Part shown: piece by piece, positions 16,341-24,386 of the stretch
Layout: every line of letters begins with the position of its first letter
Position numbering within the stretch: the stretch's first letter is position 1
Assembly (NCBI GenBank): GCA_963814645.1
Contig: CAWFDX010000004.1
Location: 744,001 to 808,000, forward strand
From: RYN-230 sp963814645
GTDB lineage: Bacteria; Actinomycetota; Actinomycetes; Streptosporangiales; Streptosporangiaceae
Length of the DNA: 64,000 nucleotides
Reading direction: 5' to 3'
Position numbers and translations under genes: made by a program
The notes under the pieces: model-generated
Told to the model about the DNA's origin: nothing
The model's input: the letters and a program-made list of their open reading frames with translations, nothing else
The model's database searches: none

Positions 16341-17078
16341 CTAGCCCGGAGTGGCGGCCAGGGCGGCGCCGACGATGCCGGCGTCGTTGTGCAGCGAGGC
16401 CGGCACCACGGTGGCCCGCAGGCTTTTCAGCAGCGGCAGGAACCTGTCTGATTTGCGGCTGATCCCGCCGCCGATGATGATCAGGTCGGGCGCGGTCAGC
16501 CGCTCCATGTGCTCCAGGTACTCATCGACCCGCTCGGCCCACTTCTCCCAGCTCAGGTCGTGCTCCTCCTTGGCCCGCTCGGACGCACGGTGCTCGGCCT
16601 CCTTGCCGCGGATCTCGATGTGGCCAAACTCGGTGTTGGGCACCAGGATGCCGGCCCGGAACAGTGCGCTGCCGATCCCGGTGCCGAACGTCAGCATCAG
16701 CACCGTGCCCTGCTGCCCGGCGCCCGCGCCGAAGCGCATCTCGGCCAGGCCGGCCGCGTCGGCGTCGTTGATCAGCACCGGACTCAGCCCGGTGGCCTGG
16801 CTGAACAGGGCCCGGGTGTCCAGCCCGACCCAGGCCGGGTCCAGGTTGGCCGCGGTGTGCGTCACGCCGTCCACCACCACGCCGGGGAACGTGATGCCGG
16901 CCGGCCCGGTCCAGCTGAATGCCTCGGCCACCTGGGCGACCGTCTTGGCCACCGCGTCGGGCAGGGCCGGGTGCGGGGTCTCCAGCTTGACCCGCTCGGC
17001 GAGTAGCTTGCCCTGGGCGGTGTCTACCGGCGCTCCCTTGATCCCGGACCCGCCAATGTCGATGCCAAGTACCTGCAC
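16341..17078 (-). CDS. ppgK: polyphosphate glucokinase
   Basis: A 245-residue ROK-family kinase that phosphorylates glucose with polyphosphate, and usually ATP, in actinobacteria. The phosphate-binding loop is GIDIGGSGIKGAPVD near the start; LINDADAAGLAE holds the catalytic aspartate near residue 112; TFGTGIGSALF is the second glycine loop; and the C-terminal LIIIGGGISRKSDRFL closes the active site. The stretch WEKWAERVDEYLEHMERL near 180 is typical of PpgK rather than other ROK kinases. It is convergent with hisF, 32 bases away, and divergent from the oxidoreductase gene. Start and length are normal. Confidence 0.93.
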   Translation of the reverse strand: MQVLGIDIGGSGIKGAPVDTAQGKLLAERVKLETPHPALPDAVAKTVAQVAEAFSWTGPAGITFPGVVVDGVTHTAANLDPAWVGLDTRALFSQATGLSPVLINDADAAGLAEMRFGAGAGQQGTVLMLTFGTGIGSALFRAGILVPNTEFGHIEIRGKEAEHRASERAKEEHDLSWEKWAERVDEYLEHMERLTAPDLIIIGGGISRKSDRFLPLLKSLRATVVPASLHNDAGIVGAALAATPG

Positions 17079-17389
17079 TGCATAGCCTCCGTTCGGCTCA
17101 TCCGACCCCGGCGCGGCCTGGCCACGCCCTGCCCCGGTACGCGGGGCTGAACCACTACGCCTTTACCCTTGCGCGGTCCGGCCACGCAGGCGAGGCTCTT
17201 CCATGGTGCGCCCGGCCGTGGGCAACGGCGACCCGGGTTAGTCCGGATTATCACGTTTGTCCGGATGTTTCCGTCTGTTGGAGTACCCGGTACCGGATGT
17301 TCAGCTGCGTGTCACCGGGCACCGGTTGGCTGGGCGGGCGCCCCCTGCGCTGATCAAGGAGTGCGCTGACCAGGGAGGAGGTGGCGGGG
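17079..17389. promoter_or_regulatory. divergent intergenic region between ppgK and the oxidoreductase gene
   Basis: No coding sequence is supported in this 311-base gap. It should hold promoters for ppgK (leftward) and the oxidoreductase/phosphonatase-like pair (rightward). An 8-base direct repeat GTCCGGAT occurs at 17241-17248 and 17259-17266, 18 bp apart, in a locally AT-richer stretch, and could be a regulator site. A strong ribosome binding site GGGAGGAGG is at 17374-17382. Confidence 0.4.
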
Positions 17390-18520
17390 ATGTCGGTCGT
17401 GGTGGTCGGTGGTGGCGTGCTGGGGCTGATGCACGCCATCGAGGCCCGGCGCCGCGGCCACGACGTGGTCCAGCTGGAGCGAGAGCCCGGCGCACGCGGA
17501 GCTACCGTGCGCAATTTCGGCCTGATCTGGCTGAGCGGCCGGGCCGGCGGCGCGGAACTGGAACTGGCCCGGCGGTCCCGGGCCCGCTGGGAGCAGCTGG
17601 CCCTGGAGGCGCCCGGCATCGGCTTCCGGGCGCACGGCTCGCTCACCCTGGCCACCGGCGAGGCCGAGCTGACCTTGCTCAAGGAGGCCGCGGCCCGGCC
17701 GGACGCGGGCCTGCGCGGCTACGAACTGCTCGACCCGGCGGCGGTGCGCGCGGTCAACCCGGCGCTGCGCGGCGAGTTCGCCGGCGGCCTGCACGGCCGG
17801 CTGGATGCCATCGTGGAGCCGCGCGCCGTGCCGGCCGCGCTGCGCGGCTACCTGACCGCGGGAGGCGCTGCCGGGGCCGGGTACAGCTGGCTGCCCGGGC
17901 GCGAGGCGGTGCAGGTGACCCCGCACGCGGTCCGCGATCACACCGGCAGCTGGCACCGCGCCGACCTGGTCGTGCTGTGCACCGGGGCCACGCACACCGG
18001 GCTGGCCGGGCCGCACCTGGCGGGCTGGGAGCGCCCGCCGGTGCGCCGGGTGCGGCTGCAGATGCTGCAGACCGAACCATTCGGCCCCGCGCTGACCACC
18101 TCGGTGGCCGACGGTGACTCGCTGCGCTACTACCCGGCCTACGACCTGCCCGGCCGCGCCCGGCTGCCCGCGCAGCCCGAAGTGGCCGCGCAGGCCCACG
18201 CCCAGCTGCTGCTGGTGCAAAGGCTGGACGGCACCCTCACCATCGGTGACACCCACGAGTACACGGAGCCGTTCCCGTTCGATGTCGACGAAGGCCCGTA
18301 CCAGCATCTGCTTTCTCAGACGCAGCGCCTGCTGGGGGCCGGTCTGCCCGCGGTGCGCCGCCGGTGGGCCGGGGTGTACAGCCAAGTCACCGGGGATGAT
18401 CTGTACCACCGGTCCGTGGTGGCGCCGGGCGTGGTGCTGGTCACCGGGCCCGGAGGGCGGGGGATGACCTGCGCCCCGGCGATCGCGGAAGACACGTTCC
18501 GTCGGGAAGAGGGTTCATGA
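17390..18520 (+). CDS. FAD-dependent oxidoreductase, TIGR03364-like (phosphonate-linked)
   Basis: A 376-residue flavoprotein of the D-amino-acid-oxidase/glycine-oxidase fold. The FAD-binding Rossmann motif VVVGGGVLGLMHAIEARRRGH is at residues 4-24; the second flavin segment is near 135-150, and the C-terminal GVVLVTGPGGRGMTCAPAIAE is the conserved FAD closing motif. Members with this layout (TIGR03364) are found beside a phosphonatase-like hydrolase and a 2-aminoethylphosphonate-type transporter, exactly as here, and are proposed to act on aminophosphonates. The ATG at 17390 is preferred because GGGAGGAGG precedes it by seven bases. It overlaps the next gene by four bases. Substrate is inferred only. 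Confidence 0.8.
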   Translation: MSVVVVGGGVLGLMHAIEARRRGHDVVQLEREPGARGATVRNFGLIWLSGRAGGAELELARRSRARWEQLALEAPGIGFRAHGSLTLATGEAELTLLKEAAARPDAGLRGYELLDPAAVRAVNPALRGEFAGGLHGRLDAIVEPRAVPAALRGYLTAGGAAGAGYSWLPGREAVQVTPHAVRDHTGSWHRADLVVLCTGATHTGLAGPHLAGWERPPVRRVRLQMLQTEPFGPALTTSVADGDSLRYYPAYDLPGRARLPAQPEVAAQAHAQLLLVQRLDGTLTIGDTHEYTEPFPFDVDEGPYQHLLSQTQRLLGAGLPAVRRRWAGVYSQVTGDDLYHRSVVAPGVVLVTGPGGRGMTCAPAIAEDTFRREEGS

Positions 18521-19194
18521 GCAGCATCACGATCGCCTGCCTGGACATGGCCGGCACCACGATCGCCGACGACGGCAGCGTGCTGGCCGCGTTCTCCGCC
18601 GCGCTGGCCCGGTTCGGGCCCGCCGAGGACACCCCGGCGTACGCGGCGGCGATGCGCACCGTGCACGCCACCATGGGCCAGTCGAAGATCGACGTGTTCC
18701 GGCAGATCCTCGGCGACGAGGGTACCGCCTGGCAGGCCAACGAGGTGTTCGAGGAGCGGTACGCCGACGCGGTAGCGGCGGGCCAGGTCAGCGCGCTGCC
18801 CGGGGCGGTGGATACGATCACCCGGTTGTCCGACGCGGGCGTCCAGGTCTGCCTGCTCACCGGGTTCTCGCCGGCCACCCGGGACACGATCATCGACATG
18901 CTCGGCTGGCAGCCGCTGATCGACCTGGCGCTGTCCCCGGCTGACGCCGGTCGTGGCCGGCCCTGGCCCGACCTGCCGCTCACCGCGCTGCTGCGGCTGG
19001 GCGGCGGCGCGGTCAGCGAACTGGGCGTGGCCGGCGACACGCCCAGCGACATCGAGTCCGGCCGCCGGGCCGGGGCGGGCCTGGTGGCCGGCGTGCTGAC
19101 CGGCCGGACCACCCGGGACGAGTTCGAGGCGGCCAAGGCCCCGCACGTGCTCGAGTCGGTCGCCGACCTGCTCCCGCTCATCCTCGGCGGGTAG
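18517..19194 (+). CDS. phosphonatase-like HAD hydrolase (TIGR03351-like)
   Basis: A 225-residue haloacid-dehalogenase-fold enzyme related to phosphonoacetaldehyde hydrolase. Motif I is CLDMAGTTIADDG near residue 9, where Asp9 would be the nucleophile and DxAGT replaces the usual DxDGT, as in PhnX relatives. Motif II is LLTGFSPATRD near 125, and motif IV is GVAGDTPSDIESGRRAGA near 170. The lysine that forms a Schiff base in true phosphonatases is not obvious. It overlaps the upstream oxidoreductase by four bases and probably processes its product. Its own downstream partners are convergent and decayed. Confidence 0.82.
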   Translation: MSSITIACLDMAGTTIADDGSVLAAFSAALARFGPAEDTPAYAAAMRTVHATMGQSKIDVFRQILGDEGTAWQANEVFEERYADAVAAGQVSALPGAVDTITRLSDAGVQVCLLTGFSPATRDTIIDMLGWQPLIDLALSPADAGRGRPWPDLPLTALLRLGGGAVSELGVAGDTPSDIESGRRAGAGLVAGVLTGRTTRDEFEAAKAPHVLESVADLLPLILGG

Positions 19195-19242
19195 CCGCCC
19201 AACCGAGTCCCCGCCCGGGCCCCCACCAAGCCCCGCCCTGAC

Positions 19243-19296
19243 CTCGTGATCATGACTTCAGTGTCGTGGGGACGACACCAATCTCATGATCACGAG
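19243..19296. repeat. nested palindrome at the broken end of an ABC gene
   Basis: The outer arms CTCGTGATCATGA (19243-19255) and TCATGATCACGAG (19284-19296) are perfect over 13 bp. Inside them lies GTGTCGT/ACGACAC (19261-19267 and 19272-19278). It sits between two convergent genes and its right arm reaches into the last codons of the truncated ATPase. It may terminate transcription from both sides, but it also marks the point where the ATPase gene is cut, so it could be a repeat that took part in the deletion. Confidence 0.75.
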
Positions 19297-19484
19297 TTGG
19301 TGGTGACCTGATCGGGCAGCGCGGTCGTCTTGCCGCAGCCGGACGGGCCGAGCAGCGCGACCAGCTCACCCGGGGCGAGCTCCAGGCTGAGCCCGGCCAG
19401 CGCGCGGACCGTGCCGAACGAGCGGGACAGGTTCCGCATCCGGACGGTGGCGCCCGGCCGCGGGCTGGTTTCGTTGCTGGTCAT
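19290..19484 (-). pseudogene. ABC transporter ATP-binding protein, 3'-truncated remnant
   Basis: Only 64 codons remain. They encode the normal start of an ATPase: a short linker, VRMRNLSRSFGTVRALAGLS, then Walker A LLGPSGCGKTTAL, after which the sequence runs into unrelated codons PDQVTTNS and a stop. Everything downstream of Walker A (signature, Walker B) is missing, so it cannot hydrolyse ATP. It follows the permease gene by two bases and must once have powered the phosphonate-type transporter. The break lies at about 19316, next to a large palindrome. Confidence 0.85.
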
Positions 19485-19486
19485 GA

Positions 19487-20338
19487 TCAGGAACCCCCCG
19501 TGCTGCGCCGGCTGACAGAGAACAGCGAGACTTCGGTGCCGCCGGCCCGGCGCGACCGGCCGGCGATCAGCGTGATCGCCATCAGGAAGACCCAGGTGAC
19601 GAACAGCGCAAGCAGCGAGGCCGCGACCGAGATCGGGCCGCTGGTCTGGTCGAAGGCCACGATCCACACCGGGAAGGTCTGGTAGAGAGCGAGGCTGGCC
19701 ATGGTGAACTCGCCGAGCACCAGGGCGACGGTGAGCACGATGGCGGACAGCAGCGCGGTGCGCAGGTTCGGCATCAGCACCCGCCAGAGCGTCTGCCGCC
19801 AGCCCGCGCCCAGGGACTGGGCCGCCTCGACCAGCGTGTGCAGCTCCAGCGCGCGCAGCCCGGCGTCGAACGACCGGTAGGCGAACGGCATGGCCAGCAC
19901 GACGTACTCGAGGGCGAGCAGGTACGGCGTGCTCTTCAGGAAACCCGGCGATACCTCGAGCACGCCGACGATGAGCACGATCGGCGGGATCACGATGGGC
20001 AGGATCGTGATGCCCTCCAGCAGCCGGCGTACCTTGGGCAGCCGCAGGTGGACGTAGATCGAGGTGGGCAGCATGAGCACGATGGTCGCCGTGGTGGTGA
20101 CCGCGGCCAGCTTGACCGACAGCTCGAGCGCGGGCGCGAAGCCCTGCTGGCTGAACACGGCGGGAAACGAATGGAATCCGGTGAAGCGCAGCGCCGCGTA
20201 CAGCGGGATGACGAAGTAGGCGCCGACGATGACCAGGATGGCCCAGCGCCACACCGGCGGGCTGCTCCGCCTGCGCCGTGGCCGCTCGGCCGGCCCGGGG
20301 GTCTCTTCGGCCAGCTCGTTGGCGACTACCGCAGCCAT
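19487..20338 (-). CDS. ABC transporter permease, 2-aminoethylphosphonate-transport type
   Basis: A 283-residue binding-protein-dependent permease with about six helices, starting near residue 30 (WAILVIVGAYFVIPLYAAL). The ATPase-contact motif EAAQSLGAGWRQTLWRVLMPNLR lies near 185-207. Paired permeases of this kind accompany TIGR03364/TIGR03351 genes in putative aminophosphonate uptake. The ATG at 20338 gives a 13-base overlap with the preceding permease gene. This gene looks intact, but its partners are not: the ATPase is cut at Walker A and the other permease lacks its first helix, so transport is probably lost unless another ATPase substitutes. Confidence 0.8.
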   Translation of the reverse strand: MAAVVANELAEETPGPAERPRRRRSSPPVWRWAILVIVGAYFVIPLYAALRFTGFHSFPAVFSQQGFAPALELSVKLAAVTTTATIVLMLPTSIYVHLRLPKVRRLLEGITILPIVIPPIVLIVGVLEVSPGFLKSTPYLLALEYVVLAMPFAYRSFDAGLRALELHTLVEAAQSLGAGWRQTLWRVLMPNLRTALLSAIVLTVALVLGEFTMASLALYQTFPVWIVAFDQTSGPISVAASLLALFVTWVFLMAITLIAGRSRRAGGTEVSLFSVSRRSTGGS

Positions 20339-20964
20339 CGGGACGCTCTCCGCTGAGCCAGCGTGTAGATGACCATCGCCACCGCAATGATCACGACCAG
20401 GCCGAGGCCGAGCGCCTTGCCGATGTTCTGCTGGCCGGCCAGTACGTTGCCGTTCAGGAACGAGCCGATCTGGATCGGGGTCAGCGCGATGCTGCCGCTG
20501 GTCAGTGCCTCGGCGGTGGCGTAGGCGGACAGCGCGCTGCCGAACAGCAGCATCACGCAGCCCAGGAACGACGGGAACAGCACCGGGCCGCCAATGTGCC
20601 GCCAGAACTGCCAGCTGCTGGCGCCCAGGTTCTGGGCCGCCTCCCGCCAGGCGGGCCGGAGCCCTTCCAGCGCGGGCAGCATGATCAGCACCATCAGCGG
20701 GATCTGGAAGTACATGTACACGATGACGATGCCGCTGAACGTGTACAGGTCGAAGCCGTGATCGTACGGGTTCAGCCCGATCGCGGTGAGCCACCCGGTG
20801 ACCAGCCCGGTGGAGCCCAGGGTGGCGATGAACAGGAAGGCCAGCGGGACGCCGCCGAAGTTGGCGAACACGCCGGATGCGGTGATCACGATGCGGCGGA
20901 GCAGGTTGCCCCGCTTGGCGGTGAAGATCGCGTAGGCGACCAGGAAGCCGACGATGCCCGGCAC
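20326..20964 (-). pseudogene. ABC transporter permease, 5'-truncated
   Basis: The frame encodes the C-terminal 212 residues of a permease: GIVGFLVAYAIF, SGVFANFGGVPLAFLFIATLG, YMYFQIPLMVLIMLPAL, the contact loop EAAQNLGASSWQFWRHIGGP and a last helix near VVIIAVAMVIYTLA. The normal N-terminal helix and periplasmic loop, about 70-80 residues, are missing. Just upstream a good ribosome binding site GGAGGGGG precedes a GTG at 20983, but that frame runs off into nonsense, as if the start of another gene (perhaps the solute-binding protein) had been joined to the middle of this one. GTG 20964 is the first start in frame. The join is near 20960-20970. Confidence 0.75.
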
Positions 20965-21170
20965 GATTCTTGATCGTGGGCACGTGTTCCCCCTCCGACC
21001 TGCGAGGCCACTGGCCCGCATGCCGCGCCCCGGTGGCGCGAACGGGGGAATAGTCGCGGGGAAAACTGACGGGAGGATGGCCGGATGGCGGACCATTAAA
21101 CGTTTTTGGGTGAAGGGTGCGGATATGGCGTGCGAACTCTTGGTAGCAGAACGCTCAGCGCCGTCAGCGC

Positions 21171-21824
21171 TCAGAGCCGCCAGCGCACCTGGGCAAGCTG
21201 GCGCAGCGCGGCATCGGCGCCGTCCAGCCGCACCTGGGCGGCCTCTGTCCGGCCGAGTGCCCACAGGGTGAGTTCCGCCGGGCTGCCGGTGACGGTGACC
21301 ACCGGCGTGCGGGCCTTGGCGGTGATCCGCACCCTGGCTCCGGCCGGGTCGGGGCCGATGTCATCGCGGACCAGTTCCACCCCGACCGGGGCCTTGCGCA
21401 GCACGAACCGGGCCATGCTGAGCCGCCGCCACAGCGCTTCGGACAGCGCGGGCGTGACCTTGCGCTCCGGCCAGTCCGGGGTACCCCGGCGGACGTCCTC
21501 GTGGTGCACGAAGAACTCGACCAGGTTGGCCCGCTCGTCCACGCCGGGCAGGCCGAACGGGGACAGCCGGGGCGGCCCGTTGCGGATGGCCGCGACCAGG
21601 CTGGCGAATGAGCCGCGCTGAGCCAGCGTGTGCTGCACCCGCCGGGTGTACCCGGCCAGCGGGCGGATCACGATGCCGGCCCCAGCGTCCATCCGGTGTT
21701 CCCGGAGCACCAGATGGGCGGCCAGGTCGAGGGTTGTCCAGCCGTCGCATAGCGTGGGCGCGGCCGGGCCGGTCTGATCGAGCAGCGCGCAGAGGGCCAG
21801 GCGCTCATCGCGGGCGAGGGTCAT
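21171..21824 (-). CDS. TIGR03085-type metal-binding protein (DinB/mycothiol maleylpyruvate isomerase fold)
   Basis: A 217-residue protein of the DinB-like/mycothiol-dependent family. The metal-binding histidines are seen in TLDLAAHLVLREHR near residue 36 and VEFFVHHEDVRRG near 105, with CDGWTT just before the first. The C-terminal half, from about 155, is the small SCP2-like or lipid-binding-like domain ending TLWALGRTEAAQVRLDG. Proteins of this type sit beside hisI in many actinomycetes; their reaction is not known. It is divergent from hisI with 140 bases between. Confidence 0.8.
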   Translation of the reverse strand: MTLARDERLALCALLDQTGPAAPTLCDGWTTLDLAAHLVLREHRMDAGAGIVIRPLAGYTRRVQHTLAQRGSFASLVAAIRNGPPRLSPFGLPGVDERANLVEFFVHHEDVRRGTPDWPERKVTPALSEALWRRLSMARFVLRKAPVGVELVRDDIGPDPAGARVRITAKARTPVVTVTGSPAELTLWALGRTEAAQVRLDGADAALRQLAQVRWRL

Positions 21825-21964
21825 CCCGCGATGTTAACCACCGCGGGCCGGCAGCGGAATGGCCTGCGCCGCGCGGGCCGGCCTGGTGCTGGTGAACCGG
21901 GCTGCTGAAAACTGGTGCTGAGAAGCTGAGAGGATAAGGCCATGAACAGCGCAGCGAGCCCGCG

Positions 21965-22342
21965 GTGACCGATCCCCGCGGCCCGTCCCGGCTCGATCCA
22001 CAGATCGCCGCCCGGCTAAAGCGCGATGCGAATGGCCTGGTCGCCGCCGTGGCCCAGCAGCACGACACCGGTGAGGTGCTCATGGTCGGCTGGATGGACG
22101 ACGAGGCGCTGCACCGCACGCTGACCACCGGGCGCTGCACGTACTGGTCGCGCAGCCGCCAGGAGTACTGGGTCAAGGGCGAGACCTCCGGGCACACGCA
22201 GCAGGTCAAGTCGGTGGCGCTGGACTGCGACGGGGACACCGTGCTGGTCAAGGTGGACCAGGCCGGCGGCGCCTGCCACACCGGCGACCGGACCTGCTTC
22301 GATGCCGCGCCGCTGCCGGCCGTGGTGGTGACGTCCGGGTGA
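21965..22342 (+). CDS. hisI: phosphoribosyl-AMP cyclohydrolase
   Basis: A 125-residue enzyme that opens the adenine ring of PR-AMP in the third step of histidine synthesis. Metal-binding residues are seen in LDCDGDTVLVKVDQ and GGACHTGDRTCF, and the N-terminal half carries LMVGWMDDEALHRTL and TGRCTYWSRSRQEYWVKGETSG. The start is GTG at 21965. It is separated from the main his operon, as usual in actinomycetes, and heads the trp cluster; its stop overlaps the start of the next membrane gene (GTGA). The partner HisE (PR-ATP pyrophosphatase) is not in the window. Confidence 0.95.
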   Translation: MTDPRGPSRLDPQIAARLKRDANGLVAAVAQQHDTGEVLMVGWMDDEALHRTLTTGRCTYWSRSRQEYWVKGETSGHTQQVKSVALDCDGDTVLVKVDQAGGACHTGDRTCFDAAPLPAVVVTSG

Positions 22343-23055
22343 GGCCGGCCAGGCGCGAGTACCTCGGCGCGCTGCTGCTCGGCGCGGTCGGCGCGGCCGT
22401 GGTGCTCATCGCGGTCCGGCAGGACTGGGCCCGGGTCCTGACGGTGCAACCACGCCCGCTGCCGGCCAGCACCGCCGTGGTGCGCGGCCAGGACCTGCTG
22501 CCCGCGGTGGGCGCGCTCGGGCTGGCCGCGCTGGCCGGCCTGGCCGCGCTGCTCGCCACCCGGCGGCTGGCCCGGCGGCTGACCGGCGGCGTGCTGGCCG
22601 TGTTCGGCGTGGCCATCATCGTGGCGCTGAGCATGCCGGTGACCGACGCCCAGGTGCGCGGCGCGGTGACCGGGGCGGCGGGCACGGCCAGTTCGGTGCC
22701 CGGCGGGAGCACGGTCAACGGCGGCACCACCCCGGGCGGCGGGGTGTCCGGGATCAGCCTGTCCAGCCACGTCACGATGGCGGCGTTCCCGTGGCGCTGG
22801 GTGGCGCTGGCCGGCGCGGTGCTCATCGTCGCGGCCGGGCTGCTGGCCGCCTGGCGCGGCCAGCACTGGCCGGTCATGTCCAGTCGCTACGACCGGCCTG
22901 CCCGGCGGCGGCCGTCGCCCAGCACCGACCCGGCCGCACTCTGGGAAGCTCTCAGCCAGGGCATAGACCCCACCGATGCGGGTCAGGGACCAGCAGAGCG
23001 GCCAGAACCCGGTTACTCTGACGGCCATGTCAGAGAATCGCCCGGCCGCCCCTGA
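22339..23055 (+). CDS. Trp-biosynthesis-associated membrane protein (TIGR02234-like)
   Basis: A 238-residue membrane protein with four hydrophobic segments: residues 10-28, 55-75, 85-105 and 155-175. It has a long Gly/Ser/Thr loop between the third and fourth helices and an Arg/Pro-rich tail. Layout and position, between hisI and trpC, match the TIGR02234 family, whose role in tryptophan synthesis is presumed only from neighbourhood. In many relatives trpE lies between hisI and this gene; here they overlap directly, so trpE is missing from this spot. The GTG at 22339 overlaps the hisI stop. Confidence 0.78.
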   Translation: MRPARREYLGALLLGAVGAAVVLIAVRQDWARVLTVQPRPLPASTAVVRGQDLLPAVGALGLAALAGLAALLATRRLARRLTGGVLAVFGVAIIVALSMPVTDAQVRGAVTGAAGTASSVPGGSTVNGGTTPGGGVSGISLSSHVTMAAFPWRWVALAGAVLIVAAGLLAAWRGQHWPVMSSRYDRPARRRPSPSTDPAALWEALSQGIDPTDAGQGPAERPEPGYSDGHVRESPGRP

Positions 23056-23446
23056 TGACCAGCGCGGCACGCTGATCCGGCTGGTCACCAGGCTGATCAT
23101 GGCGCAGGCCGCGATGGCCGCCGCGATCGGGCTGTTCTTCAGCAAGCGGCACCTGCCGTCGATTCTCTTCACCGTGGCCATCGTGGCCGTGCTGTGCGGG
23201 CTGGCCGTGGCCAGCCGGACCGGCAGCCACGCGGCGTGGGTGGCCGCGCTGGCCGCGGAGAGCGCCCTCGTGCTGTTCGGGCTGCTTCGTTTCATGACCG
23301 CGCGGTACGTCGGCGGCACGCTGCTGGCCATCATCACCGCTGCCGTGCTGATCCATCCGGCGGTCGCCCGGGCTTACGGCTCCGCACCTCAGCCGGGCCA
23401 CGAGGGCCTGGCCGAGGAAGCGCTCGGCGAGACCGGCCCGGGGTAA
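23027..23446 (+). CDS. small membrane protein of the trp cluster
   Basis: A 139-residue protein with four hydrophobic helices: residues 22-37 (LIMAQAAMAAAIGLFF), 43-62, 67-85 and 95-115. The charged N-terminus reads MSENRPAAPDDQRGTLIRLV. It starts at the ATG at 23027 inside the end of the preceding gene (29-base overlap) and ends 130 bases before trpC. No catalytic motif is visible and I do not recognise the family; similar small membrane genes are found in actinomycete trp clusters. The gap before trpC contains a 14-bp palindrome, CCCTCGGCCGAGGG (23477-23490). Confidence 0.6.
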   Translation: MSENRPAAPDDQRGTLIRLVTRLIMAQAAMAAAIGLFFSKRHLPSILFTVAIVAVLCGLAVASRTGSHAAWVAALAAESALVLFGLLRFMTARYVGGTLLAIITAAVLIHPAVARAYGSAPQPGHEGLAEEALGETGPG

Positions 23447-23576
23447 CGGGCATCCGGTACCGGGCACCGGCAGCGGCCCTCGGCCGAGGGGGCCCGCCGG
23501 CACACAGAGACAGCCTCGCTACCATCGGGGACGCAAGGAAACCCAACCGACGGCCCCGAGGGGACTGCGAAATCGC

Positions 23577-24386
23577 GTGAGCGTGCTCAACGAGATCCTT
23601 GACGGGGTTCGCGCCGATCTCGCTGCCCGGCAGCGGGATGTCACGCTGGACCAGCTCAAGGACATGGCCGGCCGCGCGCCGTCGCCCAAGGACCCGATGC
23701 CCGCGTTCCGCGGCGAGGATGTCGTCGTCATCGCCGAAGTCAAGCGGGCCAGCCCGTCCAAGGGCGCGATGGCGGCCATCGCCGACCCGGCCGCGCTGGC
23801 CATGGACTACGAGGCCGGCGGGGCCAGCGTGATCAGCGTGCTGACCGAGGCGCGCAAGTTCGGCGGCAGCCTGGAGGACCTGGCCGCGGTGCGCTCGGTG
23901 GTCGGAGTTCCTGTGCTGCAGAAGGACTTCGTGGTCAGCTCCTACCAGCTGTGGGAAGCCCGGGCGCACGGCGCCGATCTGGTGCTGCTGATCGTGGCCG
24001 GGCTGGAGCAGAACGCGCTCGTCTCGCTGGTCGAGCGGGCCTGCTCGATCGGCCTGGTCCCGCTGGTCGAGGTGCACACCGAGGATGAGCTGGACCGGGC
24101 GGTGGACGCCGGGGCCCAGGTCATCGGGATCAACGCGCGCAACCTGGCCACCCTGGAAGTGGACCGCGGCGTGTTCAGCCAGCTGGCCCCGCTGGTCCCG
24201 GAGGGGATCGTCAAGATCGCCGAGTCCGGTGTCCGCGGGCCGCATGACCTGCTCGCCTACGCGGCGTCCGGCGCGGACGCGGTGCTGGTGGGGGAGAGCC
24301 TGGTCACCGGCAAGGACCCGCGGAGCGCGGTGGCCGACCTGGTCACCGCGGGCTCGCACCCCGCGCTGCGCGGGGACCGCGGATGA
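23577..24386 (+). CDS. trpC: indole-3-glycerol phosphate synthase
   Basis: A 269-residue TIM barrel that closes CdRP to indole-3-glycerol phosphate. Family motifs are VVVIAEVKRASPSKGAM with the catalytic lysine near residue 56, LTEARKFGGS, VLQKDFVVSSYQLWEARAHGAD with the catalytic lysine and glutamate near 118, and GINARNLATLEVD. The phosphate site is in IAESGVRG and VLVGESLV. The GTG at 23577 is followed by MSVLNEILDGVRADL, the normal N-terminus. Its stop overlaps the trpB start (ATGA). The 130-base leader may hold a promoter; no leader peptide rich in Trp was seen. Confidence 0.96.
   Translation: MSVLNEILDGVRADLAARQRDVTLDQLKDMAGRAPSPKDPMPAFRGEDVVVIAEVKRASPSKGAMAAIADPAALAMDYEAGGASVISVLTEARKFGGSLEDLAAVRSVVGVPVLQKDFVVSSYQLWEARAHGADLVLLIVAGLEQNALVSLVERACSIGLVPLVEVHTEDELDRAVDAGAQVIGINARNLATLEVDRGVFSQLAPLVPEGIVKIAESGVRGPHDLLAYAASGADAVLVGESLVTGKDPRSAVADLVTAGSHPALRGDRG

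Noticed and set aside
16334..16349. CCGGGGC/GCCCGG hairpin between hisF and ppgK
   Set aside because: The stem is short with a bulge and such pairs are frequent by chance at this GC content; termination here cannot be argued.
19487..20983. 498-residue permease fusion
   Set aside because: The N-terminal 215 residues are the wrong frame of the upstream permease; real homology starts at the ATG at 20338.
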